Below, one piece after another: positions 28,757 through 38,989 of a stretch of DNA of 64,000 bases (position 1 is the stretch's first letter; every line of letters starts with the position of its first letter). This DNA is from Gymnopus androsaceus JB14 (taxonomy: Eukaryota; Basidiomycota; Agaricomycetes; Agaricales; Omphalotaceae). The position numbers and the translations under genes were made by a program. The notes under the pieces were generated by a model, which saw only the letters and a program-made list of their open reading frames with translations, made no database searches and was not told the DNA's origin. Location of the stretch: assembly GCA_009733575.1 (NCBI GenBank), contig ML769665.1, positions 1 to 64,000 of the forward strand. Reading direction: 5' to 3'.

Positions 28757-31264
28757 ATGACCAAGTCCACCTACGAGTCCGAGAATCATTACGATTCTCT
28801 CCACAACCGCGACGACGTTCAAAACATTGTCAACAACTTGAACACACATGCTCCCGAGCATATGTGGCAGAGTGACACTAATCTAGTGTCAAAACGGAAC
28901 GCTCCCTTGGAGCCGTTCAGTTCCGACCTCTCCTTGTCTGTTGAATTCCTTCAATAGATGAGAAACGTCGCTCGTGCCTGTGCGGAAGCACAAGAAATGA
29001 GCATAAACGTAGCCCGTGAGTTTTCAAAACTCATGGATACGTTGGTAAATACAATGAGTCCAGGAACTCCTCCTGGAATTCAATTGCACTCGGATGTAGA
29101 ATCTACATCCCGTTCGAGATCAACATCGCCTGTGGTGACGAGACCCCGAATAGTGCCGGTGGAACTGAGTGACCACCATTCTGGGATTGCGACCTCAATT
29201 CCTGACGTTTTGTCAGGAATTAAGAACCGTGAACCAGTAGCCACAGCTACCAGTCATCTGGGCTTAGCCTCAGACACGAATGTTCATTACATTTGTCAAT
29301 GCCCTGCGACGTTTGACGAAAGTCAGGCCGTACCAACGGCCAAATGGGATAGGATCCGTGATCCTACCCCAATACGCAAAATATCCGAGGTAGTTACTTC
29401 GCCGATAGTTGCGTTTGCGCAAACGGCAATGGTACTGGATACCAACGCCAATGACCCTGCCACTGTGCAGGTGAACACAGCAGCAAATGCTGCAGATCCA
29501 CCTTCCGTTGATTCTCAACAGAATTGGGAAGACCGAGTCGCTAAACAGCAACTCAGAAACAACGACCTCCAAAATTCCGGAGTGTCCAACATCCTCGACC
29601 AGGGTATTGGCTTCGACAGAAGCGGATATCCTGTCGACAAAGCCCACACTCCCCGTGAGGTGTGGGATCGGAGGGAAGAAATGTTTCTTCCTCCAAGGCA
29701 AGAGATTGCCGCAGCTGTTGCTGCAACTCAACTCCAACGGAGTTGGGAAAACCGAGTCGCTAACCAGCAACTCAGAAACAATGACCTCCGAAAATCTGGA
29801 GTGTCTAATATTCCCGACCAGGGAATCGGCTTCAATAGAAGTGGATACCCTGTCGACAAGTCCCACACTCCTCGTGAAGTGTGGGTTAGAAGGGAGGACA
29901 TGTATCATCCCCAATACACTGGTAGAGTGGGCTATGCACCCACCAACCAGCAGAATCCACAATACAATTGTGGGTTCCAAGCAGGTTCGGTAAACCGAAC
30001 TCGAAACAATTCTCACATAAGTGAGGATAGGAAACTCCAGGGAGGACATAGTCCTCCAGGTGGTAATGGTCCCCCCGGGGACAATGGAGATGTTGACGGC
30101 GACGGAAGGGACGACAAGAGTTGTAAAGGCAAAAAGCCTGCCCGTCGTCACCGCACGCCTTGGGATGATTCATCCGAAGGTGAATCTCCACCTCCCCCTC
30201 CACCATCATCACCATCATCCTCTTCTGAGGACTCTTCGTCGTCAGACGACGACTGGATAGGTGCATTTGCACCTAATAACAAGTTTCTTGACAAGAAAGT
30301 ACGTCGCAAATTGCGACGTAAAGCCATCACGAAACTTCGAGCAAGAACTGACGACGATGAACATTGTGAGTCCTGGCTCAAGGGTATTCTACGAGAATAC
30401 CAAAAACAAATCCGGCACTACTGCAACCATGAAATGGTCCAGAGTACTGAGATGCCCAAGAGCATCAAGATCCCGAATCCTTCCAGATTTACAGGATCAA
30501 ACAAGGTCGAAGAGTTCGACACCTGGCTTTTGGCCCTCCTCCAATGGATCGTGATTTCACGATTAGTTGGAAAGGTCAACGACAACCAATGCGTCCAAGT
30601 CGTAGGAAGTTTCCTCGACAAGGACGCATTATGCTGGTACAACAATGAAGTTACAGGACTTCATCGTTCCCAGCTGCATTGGACTTTCGAGAAAGTCATA
30701 CTAGGGCTATTCGCCCGATTTGTGCAAGCTACAACTATACACGTAGTGGCTGAAAAGTTCGAGGCTACCGAGTACGATCCTGAAAAGGGCGTACAGGCGT
30801 ATAAAGCCGAACTTCAGCGGTGGGGGTCAAGAATGACCTGCCCACCTAACTCTTATGCCCTCAGGAAGAAATTCCTGGACGGGCTGCCCACATTTATCAT
30901 CTCAGAAATGATAGAACATGGCGCATCTCCCGAGCGTGCTATACTTAGCAAGATGGTGAAGACAGTGGAGTGAATGGAGGACAACAAGGTCCTTGAAAAT
31001 TTCTACCTGACGTCAAGGACGTCAGTGGAAGAGCCAGACGACTTTGGATATAAATCCAACGTCGAATGGCATGCTCAAGAGGAGATTGTAGGTCATCATT
31101 GGGATGGAGACAATCTCGTGTTCCATACAGAATGGAACACTGACGAAGGTGTTGGGGATCCTGGAAAGGATCCAACAGCAGCTCTAGATAAATATCTAGA
31201 GCAGCATGGAGTTACCGACTGGCGGGAACTACCACGCGGCAATTCCTCGGAATTGTCAAATTGA
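28757..31264 (+). pseudogene. Gag of the pol-less element, two in-frame stops
   Basis: One frame runs from ATG 28757 (MTKSTYESENHYDSL) to the stop ending at 31264, broken only by TAG 28955-28957 and TGA 30971-30973. The N-terminal half is variable and contains two 73-residue direct repeats (starting 29521 and 29740; shared core NDL..SGVSN, DQGIGF, RSGYPVDK, HTPREVW). An acidic/Ser/Pro tract follows, then the retrotransposon gag domain at about 30450-30960: IPNPSRFTGSNKVEEFDTWL, then CWYNNEVTGL and YKAELQRWGSRM, ending FLDGLPTFIISEM. No zinc knuckle is visible. Gag builds the particle that packages the RNA. The stops in such a young copy suggest the source copy may already carry them, or very recent mutation. 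Confidence 0.88.
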
Positions 31265-31360
31265 CGCGCCTACAGTGATCCATTGCGGAGGCACCGCCAC
31301 AAATCACACGGCGGCAGCTTTGGGATTTCAACTGAAATTCCAACTTGAAGCTGAACGTTG

Positions 31361-33742
31361 ATGATGGCTGACCGCCAAACGCCTTCCGCGCCTCCTGCAT
31401 CGGACCAGTCTTTGACTGGGCCCCAAAATGCCTTTACAGGCAACACAACCGACGTTGGACCCAGTCCAATGTCCTATCCCAGTGGCTTTACGCCACATCC
31501 TCCATCGTATCCTCCCCAATCCCAATTCCCATTCGCTCATCCTCCTCCTTCCCAAGCACATTACGCGCCATTAAACCCTGGTTTCTCTAACCATGGCTTT
31601 CAATCGCAATCTCAAGGATCCAATCCTTTGAGCTTTGTGTTTGGTTCGATCCTGCCTTCAGCTGGATCGAACCCCAACTTTGCAGCTGGATACAATCCAG
31701 CGGCGATGGCTGGTACGTCCACGCCATCCTACTCGCAAATGCCGATGTTTGGACAAGCGCCAAACTCGGTTATGCACCCTCCGTACCCTGGAGGTTCCAT
31801 GGTTAATCCATGGACCTTCAATGAGAGTTTGGGCACCGTAATTCATGCACGGGGTACATGCTCTCAGTGTGATGCTTTTGTATCACACTTGCTTCCGGCG
31901 TTCGTCGACGACAAGCCCTCTTTCAGAGCTGCCACAAGCAGACACGTCGATTACTATCGACGGTCTGCAGTGGGAAATATCCCTGCTGGTGGAGACGTAG
32001 CATCTCTCACCCAGCGTATCGGCGAGTTGAGTGCTGAGCTTGCCAGCGAGCAACTCGGATACGAGGATTTACATCGTAAATACTACGACGGTGAAGACAA
32101 CCTCGCACATTTGCGAGATGAACGAGACCGTTTGCATGTTCAACGCGATAGCCTCAAAGCGGAAGTAGGCCAGCTTCGAGAGCAAGTCTCTCGTCGGCGA
32201 GCCCACAACCAGGGACTTGATTCTCAAGCTCCCGAATATGATTCCCCAGACCGTCACGGTAAGCGCAAGTGCACTACCGGAGATGGTCCTTCTACAGCTC
32301 CCACTACTGCTTCGTCCCAGAACGAAGATGAGGAGATGCTGTCCTCTGCAGGTATTGACCCAGTCGAAACCACGGCGGGAGAGACGGAGCCAGTGCTCAG
32401 TTTCCCCCCGCGTAAACAAGACCCAGTGTCTCCAGAAATCCTACCTGACAGTGGATATCATACCTCCAAGGGCTACATTGTCTATGGCAATGAAGCTACG
32501 GACGCACAACGCAACAATCAATTGGGATTACCAATTGCTCGAGGGGGCAAAGAAGCCCACGCCGACATCAAGAAGGCTGAGGAAGTTACCTTGGCCATCC
32601 AATACCTGTGGTTGGCTCGCATACTGCGAGACTTCAACGATTCTGGTGTTAACACCGGAAATTTGCCCTGGCCTGCGTTCAAGGTTTGCAGGGACCTGTA
32701 CAGGGAGGTCTGCAAGGTCCCGGCAGGTCAACGGAACGCTCTTGAGCATACCGTCTTCTCCAACTTCTTTAGGCCGCGTTTCGTAGAATACGCCTATGAT
32801 CGGGACCCAAAGAGGGATAAGGGAAAGGGTCGGGCAATGCCCGAACTTGAGCTCTCCTCTTCTTACACGGAGGGGAGTCTCCCCACTGCTATTACAAGTG
32901 GAAGGGCTACGTCTTCCACTTCGTCAATTCAAGCTTCGTTGTCTAAGACGACAATCTCGAGGAGGAGACCGGGAGGTCAGACGGGATTGAAAAATCCCGC
33001 TAAATCTGACCCACCGGAAGCCTGGGCGCGGTATTATCATGTCCACCCTAATACAATGCCCCCAGGCATTGTTTGTGATTCTAGTAATCACATTTCCTTA
33101 TGCAGTGTCCGAGGACGTATCCTCGTTCATAACCGGGCACCCAAACTGCCACAAGGAACGATCGCTCTTGAGCGAAATTGTTTCCTCCTTCTGTCGGCGG
33201 AGTTGTTTGCAACTCCAGGACTGTACGCCTCATTGATCATGTCAACAGGGGCTACAGTGGCCCCGGAAATTACGGTGTCCACCTTCCCGGATGACACACG
33301 AAACGCTACATTGGAGGATGTAGCGAGATTCTATGCCTCCCAAGGCATCACTGTCCTGATGGGGGAAGACACTGCTGTCTTCGCCCTCACATGGATCATA
33401 GCTTTCCGTCCATCGGATAGCTTAACAGTCAACAAGGCTCTCATGATTCGAGGCCGAGTTGAGAGTGCACTGTCCACGGGGAATGTTCCCGCTGGACTCA
33501 ATGATAACATGTGGGCACCTGAGGGCTTAGTCTCTCGTCCAAGTCATCCCATTCCCAGGGTAGGGTTCTTCCCCGCACCTCTCATCACAGATGATGGTGG
33601 TCTGTCCTACGACAGTCCACCAAATGCGATTGCGTCGAGTAGTAACTCGGCAGGAGCCTCTGGCTCTTCTTCATCTAACACCGCTTCGGCCCAGTCCAAA
33701 GTACCGCCCACCGCCCCCATGGAGGGAATCAATGGTAATTAA
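31361..33742 (+). CDS. ORF2 of the pol-less element, 793 aa, unknown function
   Basis: Intact frame from ATG 31361 (MMADRQTPSAPPASD) to TAA. Residues 1-160 are Pro/Ser/Gln/Tyr-rich and probably disordered. A CSQCDAFVSH motif follows at about residue 168. Residues about 205-275 look like a coiled coil (SLTQRIGELSAELASEQLG, then LRDERDRLHVQRDSLKAEV). A folded-looking block holds GYHTSKGYIVYGNEAT, LAIQYLWLARILRDFN and FFRPRFVEYAYDRDPKRDKG; the last of these is basic and nuclear-signal-like. After a Ser/Thr-rich linker, a C-terminal globular region contains RYYHVHPNTMPPG, ERNCFLLLSAELF and EDVARFYASQGI. No catalytic motif of protease, RT, RNase H or integrase is present. It follows gag with a 96-base gap. 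It could be a second structural or RNA-binding protein, or a captured host gene. Confidence 0.8.
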   Translation: MMADRQTPSAPPASDQSLTGPQNAFTGNTTDVGPSPMSYPSGFTPHPPSYPPQSQFPFAHPPPSQAHYAPLNPGFSNHGFQSQSQGSNPLSFVFGSILPSAGSNPNFAAGYNPAAMAGTSTPSYSQMPMFGQAPNSVMHPPYPGGSMVNPWTFNESLGTVIHARGTCSQCDAFVSHLLPAFVDDKPSFRAATSRHVDYYRRSAVGNIPAGGDVASLTQRIGELSAELASEQLGYEDLHRKYYDGEDNLAHLRDERDRLHVQRDSLKAEVGQLREQVSRRRAHNQGLDSQAPEYDSPDRHGKRKCTTGDGPSTAPTTASSQNEDEEMLSSAGIDPVETTAGETEPVLSFPPRKQDPVSPEILPDSGYHTSKGYIVYGNEATDAQRNNQLGLPIARGGKEAHADIKKAEEVTLAIQYLWLARILRDFNDSGVNTGNLPWPAFKVCRDLYREVCKVPAGQRNALEHTVFSNFFRPRFVEYAYDRDPKRDKGKGRAMPELELSSSYTEGSLPTAITSGRATSSTSSIQASLSKTTISRRRPGGQTGLKNPAKSDPPEAWARYYHVHPNTMPPGIVCDSSNHISLCSVRGRILVHNRAPKLPQGTIALERNCFLLLSAELFATPGLYASLIMSTGATVAPEITVSTFPDDTRNATLEDVARFYASQGITVLMGEDTAVFALTWIIAFRPSDSLTVNKALMIRGRVESALSTGNVPAGLNDNMWAPEGLVSRPSHPIPRVGFFPAPLITDDGGLSYDSPPNAIASSSNSAGASGSSSSNTASAQSKVPPTAPMEGINGN

Positions 33743-33763
33743 CCGTCCCGTTGTACTACCAGC

Positions 33764-33790
33764 GCTCACCTCAACACGCTATTGAGGTGA
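33764..33790 (+). repeat. Hairpin 1 of the ACGCY-loop set
   Basis: CTCACCTCAA and TTGAGGTGAG form a 10-bp stem around the loop CACGCTA. It lies just after ORF2 and belongs with the three hairpins at 37611-37733, from which it is separated by the foldback insertion. Confidence 0.65.
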
Positions 33791-33816
33791 GTGCACTAGA
33801 TGCTGCTAGTCTTAAG

Positions 33817-36800
33817 CTAAATATCCCAATAAGTGTTGGGGAACGTTTTGCAATTTGACCTGATAAAATCAAAGAAAAAAAAATTTTGCCCCAGGACACT
33901 ATTTGCCAAATATTCTGATAGGGGGTGGATCATCCTCGGGTGCTGCTGCCGTTTGATCGGCACAACGGCAAACTTGTGGATTCCGTTTCCACCCTTCCCA
34001 GGGCGCTTATTTGCTTGTTTTGCTAAATATTTGGCATATTAACTAGCTTCTGGCTCTTTTGCCAAATATTTGGCATTGTTAATGCTATTGTCAAAAGTGG
34101 CGGGATTTGTGCGCAAGCCCGCCCACCAGCAACCATATCACTGGGCGCTTATGGGCGCTTATTTCCCGAAAAAAGTCGGTTATTGGGCTGCATAAATCTT
34201 CAAAAAATCATAAAAAATGTCGAAAATATTCAGGGATGCATTGATGCATACTGGCACTCAATTTGCATATGGTACAGGATCTTTTGCAAAATATCTCGAT
34301 CACACTATACTGGGGGGCATGTACCTGGCCTCTGTCACTCACTTTCCCACGAAAAAAAACCAAAAAAAAATAGGTTACTGGGCTTGATAAATCATGAAAA
34401 AATCATGAAAAATCTCGAAAATATTCAGGGGTGCATTGATGCACACCATTGCTTAATTTAAATATGGTACAGGATCTTTTGCAAAACATCTTGATCACAC
34501 TATATTGAGGGGCATATACCTGGCATCTGGCACTTATTTTCCTGTGAAAAAAACAAAAACATAGGTTACTGGGCTTGATAAATCATGATAAATATCAAAG
34601 ATATTCAGGGGTACATTGATGCACACCAGTACTTAATTTACATATGGTACAGGATCTTTTGCAAAACATCTTGATCACACTATATTGAGGGGCACATACC
34701 TGGCATCTGGCACTTATTTTCCTGTGAAAAAAAACATAGGTTACTGGGCTTGGTAGATCATGATAAATATCGAAAATATTCAGGGGTACATTGATGCACA
34801 CCAGTACTTAATTTACATATGGTACAGGATCTTTTGCAAAGGATTGTGATCATACTATATTGGGAGGCACATACGCCCCTCTGGCACTTATTTTCCCTTG
34901 AGAATAAAATAAAATAACCTGGTTACTGGGCTTGATAAATTAATAATCATAAAAAATACACGAAATATTCAGAGGATGGGGTTGCACTAGCACAAATTCT
35001 CACTGTATGGGGTACTTGTACAACAACTGTATGAATATAGCCATTAAAATTACCCTTTTGTACACCATTTACAGTATGGTTATGTAATCATAAGCTGTAT
35101 CTTATGGGTTACAATGTGGATCCCTGACTATTAGCACTTGTAAGGAAGTACTATACCAATTTTGATTGGGTCACAGAGGGTCTACAGTGAGGCCAAAAAA
35201 AACTTGAAGCAAATCTGTTTGATACTAACTCCCCCAAAAGTGTCCTAAAATAGCAATCTTGGGACCCTGAGTGGAAAGTTTTACTTGGGTCACGCAGCTA
35301 TACTGTGCAGTGATCAATTCAAAATTTGTTATGAGGATCACAGTCAAAAGGTATGGTGTATCAATCAACATTGTATAGTAGTAGTAATTGGTAACAGTAA
35401 ATCAACTATCTAGTACCAAATACTGACCTACTAGCAATTAGTATAACTAGCATCAGTGTGCTACTAACTCAGAGTCAGTAGTTACTATTAGTAGTAAAGT
35501 ATTAATTAGGTATACTGCTGTAGTAGCTCCGAGATTAGTACTAGTATAACAGTACTTATAACTCATTACTACTACCACTGAGTTAGTTATGACTCTGAAT
35601 CAGTAAGGTGTCATAACTTGGTGGCATAGTAGTACCCAGGCTATGAATACTGATATAACTCAGTTATGAGTACTACCATAGTTGTAGTGCCAAGAAGTAG
35701 TAAGCTTGGAGCTATTAATGCTTACTTACTTTACCAGTAGTAACCAATATTGTTAGTCCTAGTAACTCCGAGTTGCCTGTACAAATTACTAGTAAGTAAA
35801 CTCGTAACTCCAAGTTATTAGTGTCAGTTACTAGTACTATTGAGTTACTAGCTCAGAGTACTCTAGAGATGAGTAATGTTTGTGAATATTCATGAATATA
35901 TTACTATATCCACATTCAAGATTTGTATAGTGAATTTCCATTTGTGTAAATCATCATCTGAATGCCAACCTCCAGCAGGGCTGCTTGCCATAACCATAAA
36001 CTGTCACCATATACATATTGGCTGTAGTCATATCATGATTGTACAGTTATAGGTACAACTTTATGCTTTACTGTGAACCATAAAACAGTATGCAGCAGGC
36101 AAAGTAAAAGAAAACTAAATGTGAAGGCAATGTTTGAGATACCCTATTTTACCCCGGAAATAGCACCAGCATTGGAAGATCTCAATATTCAGTGGGCCAC
36201 ATGTTGTATGGTTCTTTACATATGCTTAACTGCCCTCTCCTTAGGACATCATATTACCTATATCCAGTTCTTTTTTACTAAAGTATTCATGAATGTATCC
36301 ACATTTGTGAATGAGAAATTTACAAAATGATCATCCAAATGCAAATCTATAATCTGACAATCAAACTTCACCCGGGATATACTGTGGGACTTCAGGTATG
36401 TGCCCCCAATATAGTATGATCAAGATCTTTTGCAAAAGATCCTGTACTATATGTAAACTAATGATTGGTGTGCACCAATGCACCCCCAAAAATTTTCGAG
36501 CTTTTTCACGATTCTTTGATGATTTATCAAGCCTAGAGCTAGTAACTGTTTTTTGTTGTTTTTTTTGATGGGAAAATAAGTGCCAGGTATGCCCCCCAAT
36601 ATAGTATGATTAACATCTTTTACAGGTGATCCTGTAACATGTTTGAATTAAGCACTGGTGTGCATCAATGCACCCCTGAATATTTTCGATATTTATCATG
36701 CTTTATCAAGCCCAGTAACCTATGTTTTTGTTTTTTTCACAGGAAAATAATTGCCAGATGCCAGGTACAGTGGCTGCCAAAATTGATGTCACCCCACGTG

Positions 36801-37572
36801 ACCTACTGAATGGGCTACTGAATAGGCAACTAAACTAGGGGGGTGATGTCGATTTTGGCAGCCACTGTATGTGCCCCTCAATATATTGTGATCAATGTTT
36901 TGCAAAAGATCCTGTACCATATTTAAATTAAGCAATGGTGTGCATCAATGCACCCCTGAATATTTTCGAGGTTTTTGATGATTTTTTCATGATTTATCAA
37001 GCCCAGTAACCTTATTTTTTTGGTTTTTTTTCGTGGGAAAGTAAGTGACAGAGGCCAGGTACATGCCCCCCAGTATAGTGTGATCGAGATATTTTGCAAA
37101 AGATCCTGTACCATATGCAAATTGAGTGCCAGTATGCATCAATGCATCCCTGAATATTTTCGACATTTTTTATGATTTTTTGAAGATTTATGCAGCCCAA
37201 TAACCGACTTTTTTCGGGAAATAAGCGCCCATAAGCGCCCAGTGATATGGTTGCCGGTGGGCGGGCATGCGCACAAATCCCGCCACTTTTGACAATAGCA
37301 TTAACAATGCCAAATATTTGGCAAAAGAGCCAGAAGCTAGTTAATATGCCAAATATTTAGCAAAACAAGCAAATAAGCGCCCTGGGAAGGGTGGAAACGG
37401 AATCCACAAGTTTGCCATTGTGCCGATCAAACGGCAGCAGCACCCGAGGATGATCCACCCCCTATCAGAATATTTGGCAAATAGTGTTTTGGAGCAAAAT
37501 TTTTTTTTCTTTGATTTTATCGGGTCAAATTGCAAAACGTTCCCCGACACTTATCGGGATATTTGGCAAAGG
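33817..37572. mobile_element. Foldback element with 1.1-kb arms made of tandem subrepeats
   Basis: The ends are long inverted repeats: AAATATCCCAATAAGTGTTG at about 33818 is mirrored by CACTTATCGGGATATTTGGC at about 37548. Homology runs about 1.1 kb into each side (33817-34980 and 36380-37572). Each arm holds repeated units of about 175-195 bp, recognisable by GGTTACTGGGCTTGATAAAT (left copies near 34176, 34372, 34565, 34738, 34919). The 1.4-kb centre (34980-36380) is AT-rich with AGTTACTAGTA-type words and no convincing gene. The outer ends contain repeated TTTGCCAAATATTTGGCA words. No transposase was seen and the target duplication is unclear. It is inserted in the 3' region of the pol-less retroelement. 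Confidence 0.85.
36768..36867. mobile_element. 100-bp Tc1/mariner-type MITE nested in the foldback arm
   Basis: CAGTGGCTGCCAAAAT starts the left end and ATTTTGGCAGCCACTG closes the right end. The 28-base terminal repeats have three mismatches. TA flanks both ends (36766-36767 and 36868-36869), the standard Tc1/mariner target. Confidence 0.92.
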
Positions 37573-37610
37573 CTTAGTGGAATCAGCTGGTGAGTGCTAG
37601 GCTTTGACTT

Positions 37611-37733
37611 TCACGATACGCCATCGTGAATGTCATAGCCCCAACTACCTTGACTTTCACGACACGCTGTTGTGAGTATCATTGCACATACTGCCCAACA
37701 TGTTGATTAGGCGCTCACGACACGCTATCGTGG
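37611..37733 (+). repeat. Hairpins 2-4 of the ACGCY-loop set
   Basis: Three spaced hairpins, TCACGATACGCCATCGTGA (37611-37629), TCACGACACGCTGTTGTGA (37657-37675) and TCACGACACGCTATCGTGG (37715-37733), share the loop core ACGCC/ACGCT while the flanking stems vary. They lie 60-180 bases before the purine tract of the element. Confidence 0.7.
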
Positions 37734-37786
37734 GTACTCAATCTCCGGGCTTAATTATCGATTGCTCCTGTGGACTCAATCTGGCC

Positions 37787-37794
37787 GGGGAGGG
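37787..37794 (+). other. Polypurine tract of the pol-less element
   Basis: GGGGAGGG directly precedes the right LTR, the expected plus-strand priming site of an LTR element. Confidence 0.75.
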
Positions 37795-37988
37795 TGTAAC
37801 GCCCCCGTTCCCTTATGCATACATTGTTATGTTATCTTTTAATTCATTCATGTTACTATATAAATGTCACTTTATGTCACTCGTACTTTAGCTTTACACC
37901 ATCACCCGCTGAGAATACCTAGACAAATATACAGTCCAGTTGTGTTCTTTTGGGTGAAAGTAAGCTCTGACCTCTCCGAGGTCTTATA
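37795..37988 (+). repeat. Right LTR of the pol-less element
   Basis: 194 bp, same as the left LTR apart from one extra C near its start and a C/T change at a CpG. Followed directly by CTTGC (37989-37993). Confidence 0.85.
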
Positions 37989-38440
37989 CTTGCTTGCATT
38001 GTTTGAGCTCTTTGGCTTTCTTTCCCAACTTGCAATGACAGCATCCATGGGAGATATGTGATTCGTGGAACAAAGTGGAACACTTTCGGACTTTTGCTTT
38101 TCATGCTCCCTTTGCATTTTGGTTATTTGAGATGCCCATGCCTCAGCCCTTATTGCACGCTCTTCATGAGTCTTGGCATCTGATGTTATCCAAGACTGGT
38201 GGAGACCTTCCTGAGTTTTTTCTGGATTGTCACTGTGATCCATGGCTTTAACATGTTGAGATTTCAGCACTTTGTCTTCCATGGCACAGTCATTGTTGCT
38301 GTTCCCCCAGGACAGTCTATCCTTGATGTCTGTTTCCCTGTCAATCTCCGCATCTTCATCATCACATTCATCCAGAATAAATACATTTTTACATTTAGAC
38401 TTAGTATCAATGACTTTTTGAGGATAGTGTCATTTGAACA
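37989..38440 (-). pseudogene. Hypothetical coding exon cut by the pol-less retroelement
   Basis: A long minus frame without an ATG runs from about 38440 down to the insertion. It reads KCKNVFILDECDDEDAEIDR, then ETDIKDRLSWG, AMEDKVLKSQHVKAMD, HEERAIRAEAWASQITKMQR and TNHISPMDAVIASWERKPKS. It is highly charged with an acidic N-terminal side and a helical Glu/Lys/Arg-rich part. After the first CTTGC the frame continues at 28431 for about 20 codons to a stop. No family recognised. The composition is convincingly protein-like, so a real gene or transposon ORF was interrupted here. Confidence 0.5.
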
Positions 38441-38989
38441 AAAGAACTTACTTACCATTGTCGGATCATTGTAAAGAATGAATGACCTAGGGAGAGAGAG
38501 AGGCAGAATCAGTGTTGGAACAAGCACTTTGGGTGACTTGGACTGTCATGGCCGCCACCTGCCTCGCACAATGGAGCAACATGACCTCTCTTTGTCCTTT
38601 TTACTTTTTCATAATGATTCCACTAGGCCTTTAGCCTTCTTACATTGTTCCCAACATTCATTTCTTATTTTTAATTTATACTCTACATTAAACAACTAGT
38701 GGAAGCTTACCTGCACTGTCAAGCGTACCAATGTAGTTGTTTGAAAACAAGAGAAAAAGTGTGATGTCACAACTGTGACATCATGTTTTTTCTCTTGTTC
38801 ACAAACCACCATGACCGCAATGCTGCACATCCCTGGCAGTGGCTTCAAGCACCTTAAGCTGCTAGGTTGATCTATCAATCAAGGGACATCCCCCATTTTC
38901 TGGGATACATCAGAATGGTGGATCTCCCTTGCCCTAAACAGTTTATCACAAATATTCCCCAAAAACTTACTGTATGGGATAATAAAGGT
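38441..38989. other. Unassigned, with a short inverted repeat
   Basis: 38745-38790 contains GAGAAAAAGTGTGATGTCAC followed by its inverted copy around TGTGACATCAT, a small hairpin. No gene supported. Confidence 0.4.

Larger units (their letters stand above)
28437..37988 (+). mobile_element. Pol-less LTR retrotransposon with gag and a second unknown ORF
   Basis: Short LTRs (28437-28629, 193 bp; 37795-37988, 194 bp) start TGTAACGCCCC and differ by one inserted C and one substitution. They are flanked by CTTGC duplications, so the insertion is young. The body has a gypsy-type gag (28757-31264) and a 793-aa ORF (31361-33742), hairpin repeats, and a purine tract GGGGAGGG before the right LTR. I see no protease, RT, RNase H or integrase motif anywhere. 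A 3.7-kb foldback element sits in the 3' region. It therefore resembles non-autonomous gag-only retroelements (TR-GAG type) that depend on another element's enzymes. LTR ends are not the usual TG...CA; the right boundary is set by the duplication. Confidence 0.85.

Noticed and set aside
29270..30151. A 293-codon minus-strand ORF
   Set aside because: It lies opposite the gag gene, which has clear gag motifs and a duplicated module on the plus strand; the antisense frame has no domain and is a shadow.
28955..30973. Stop-codon readthrough or an alternative genetic code in gag (TAG, TGA)
   Set aside because: Stops of both kinds occur in several dead elements and pseudogenes here, often replacing conserved residues; simple mutation explains them better.
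31361..33742. ORF2 as an envelope or integrase gene
   Set aside because: No signal peptide, membrane segment, DDE pattern or zinc-binding HHCC motif can be seen.
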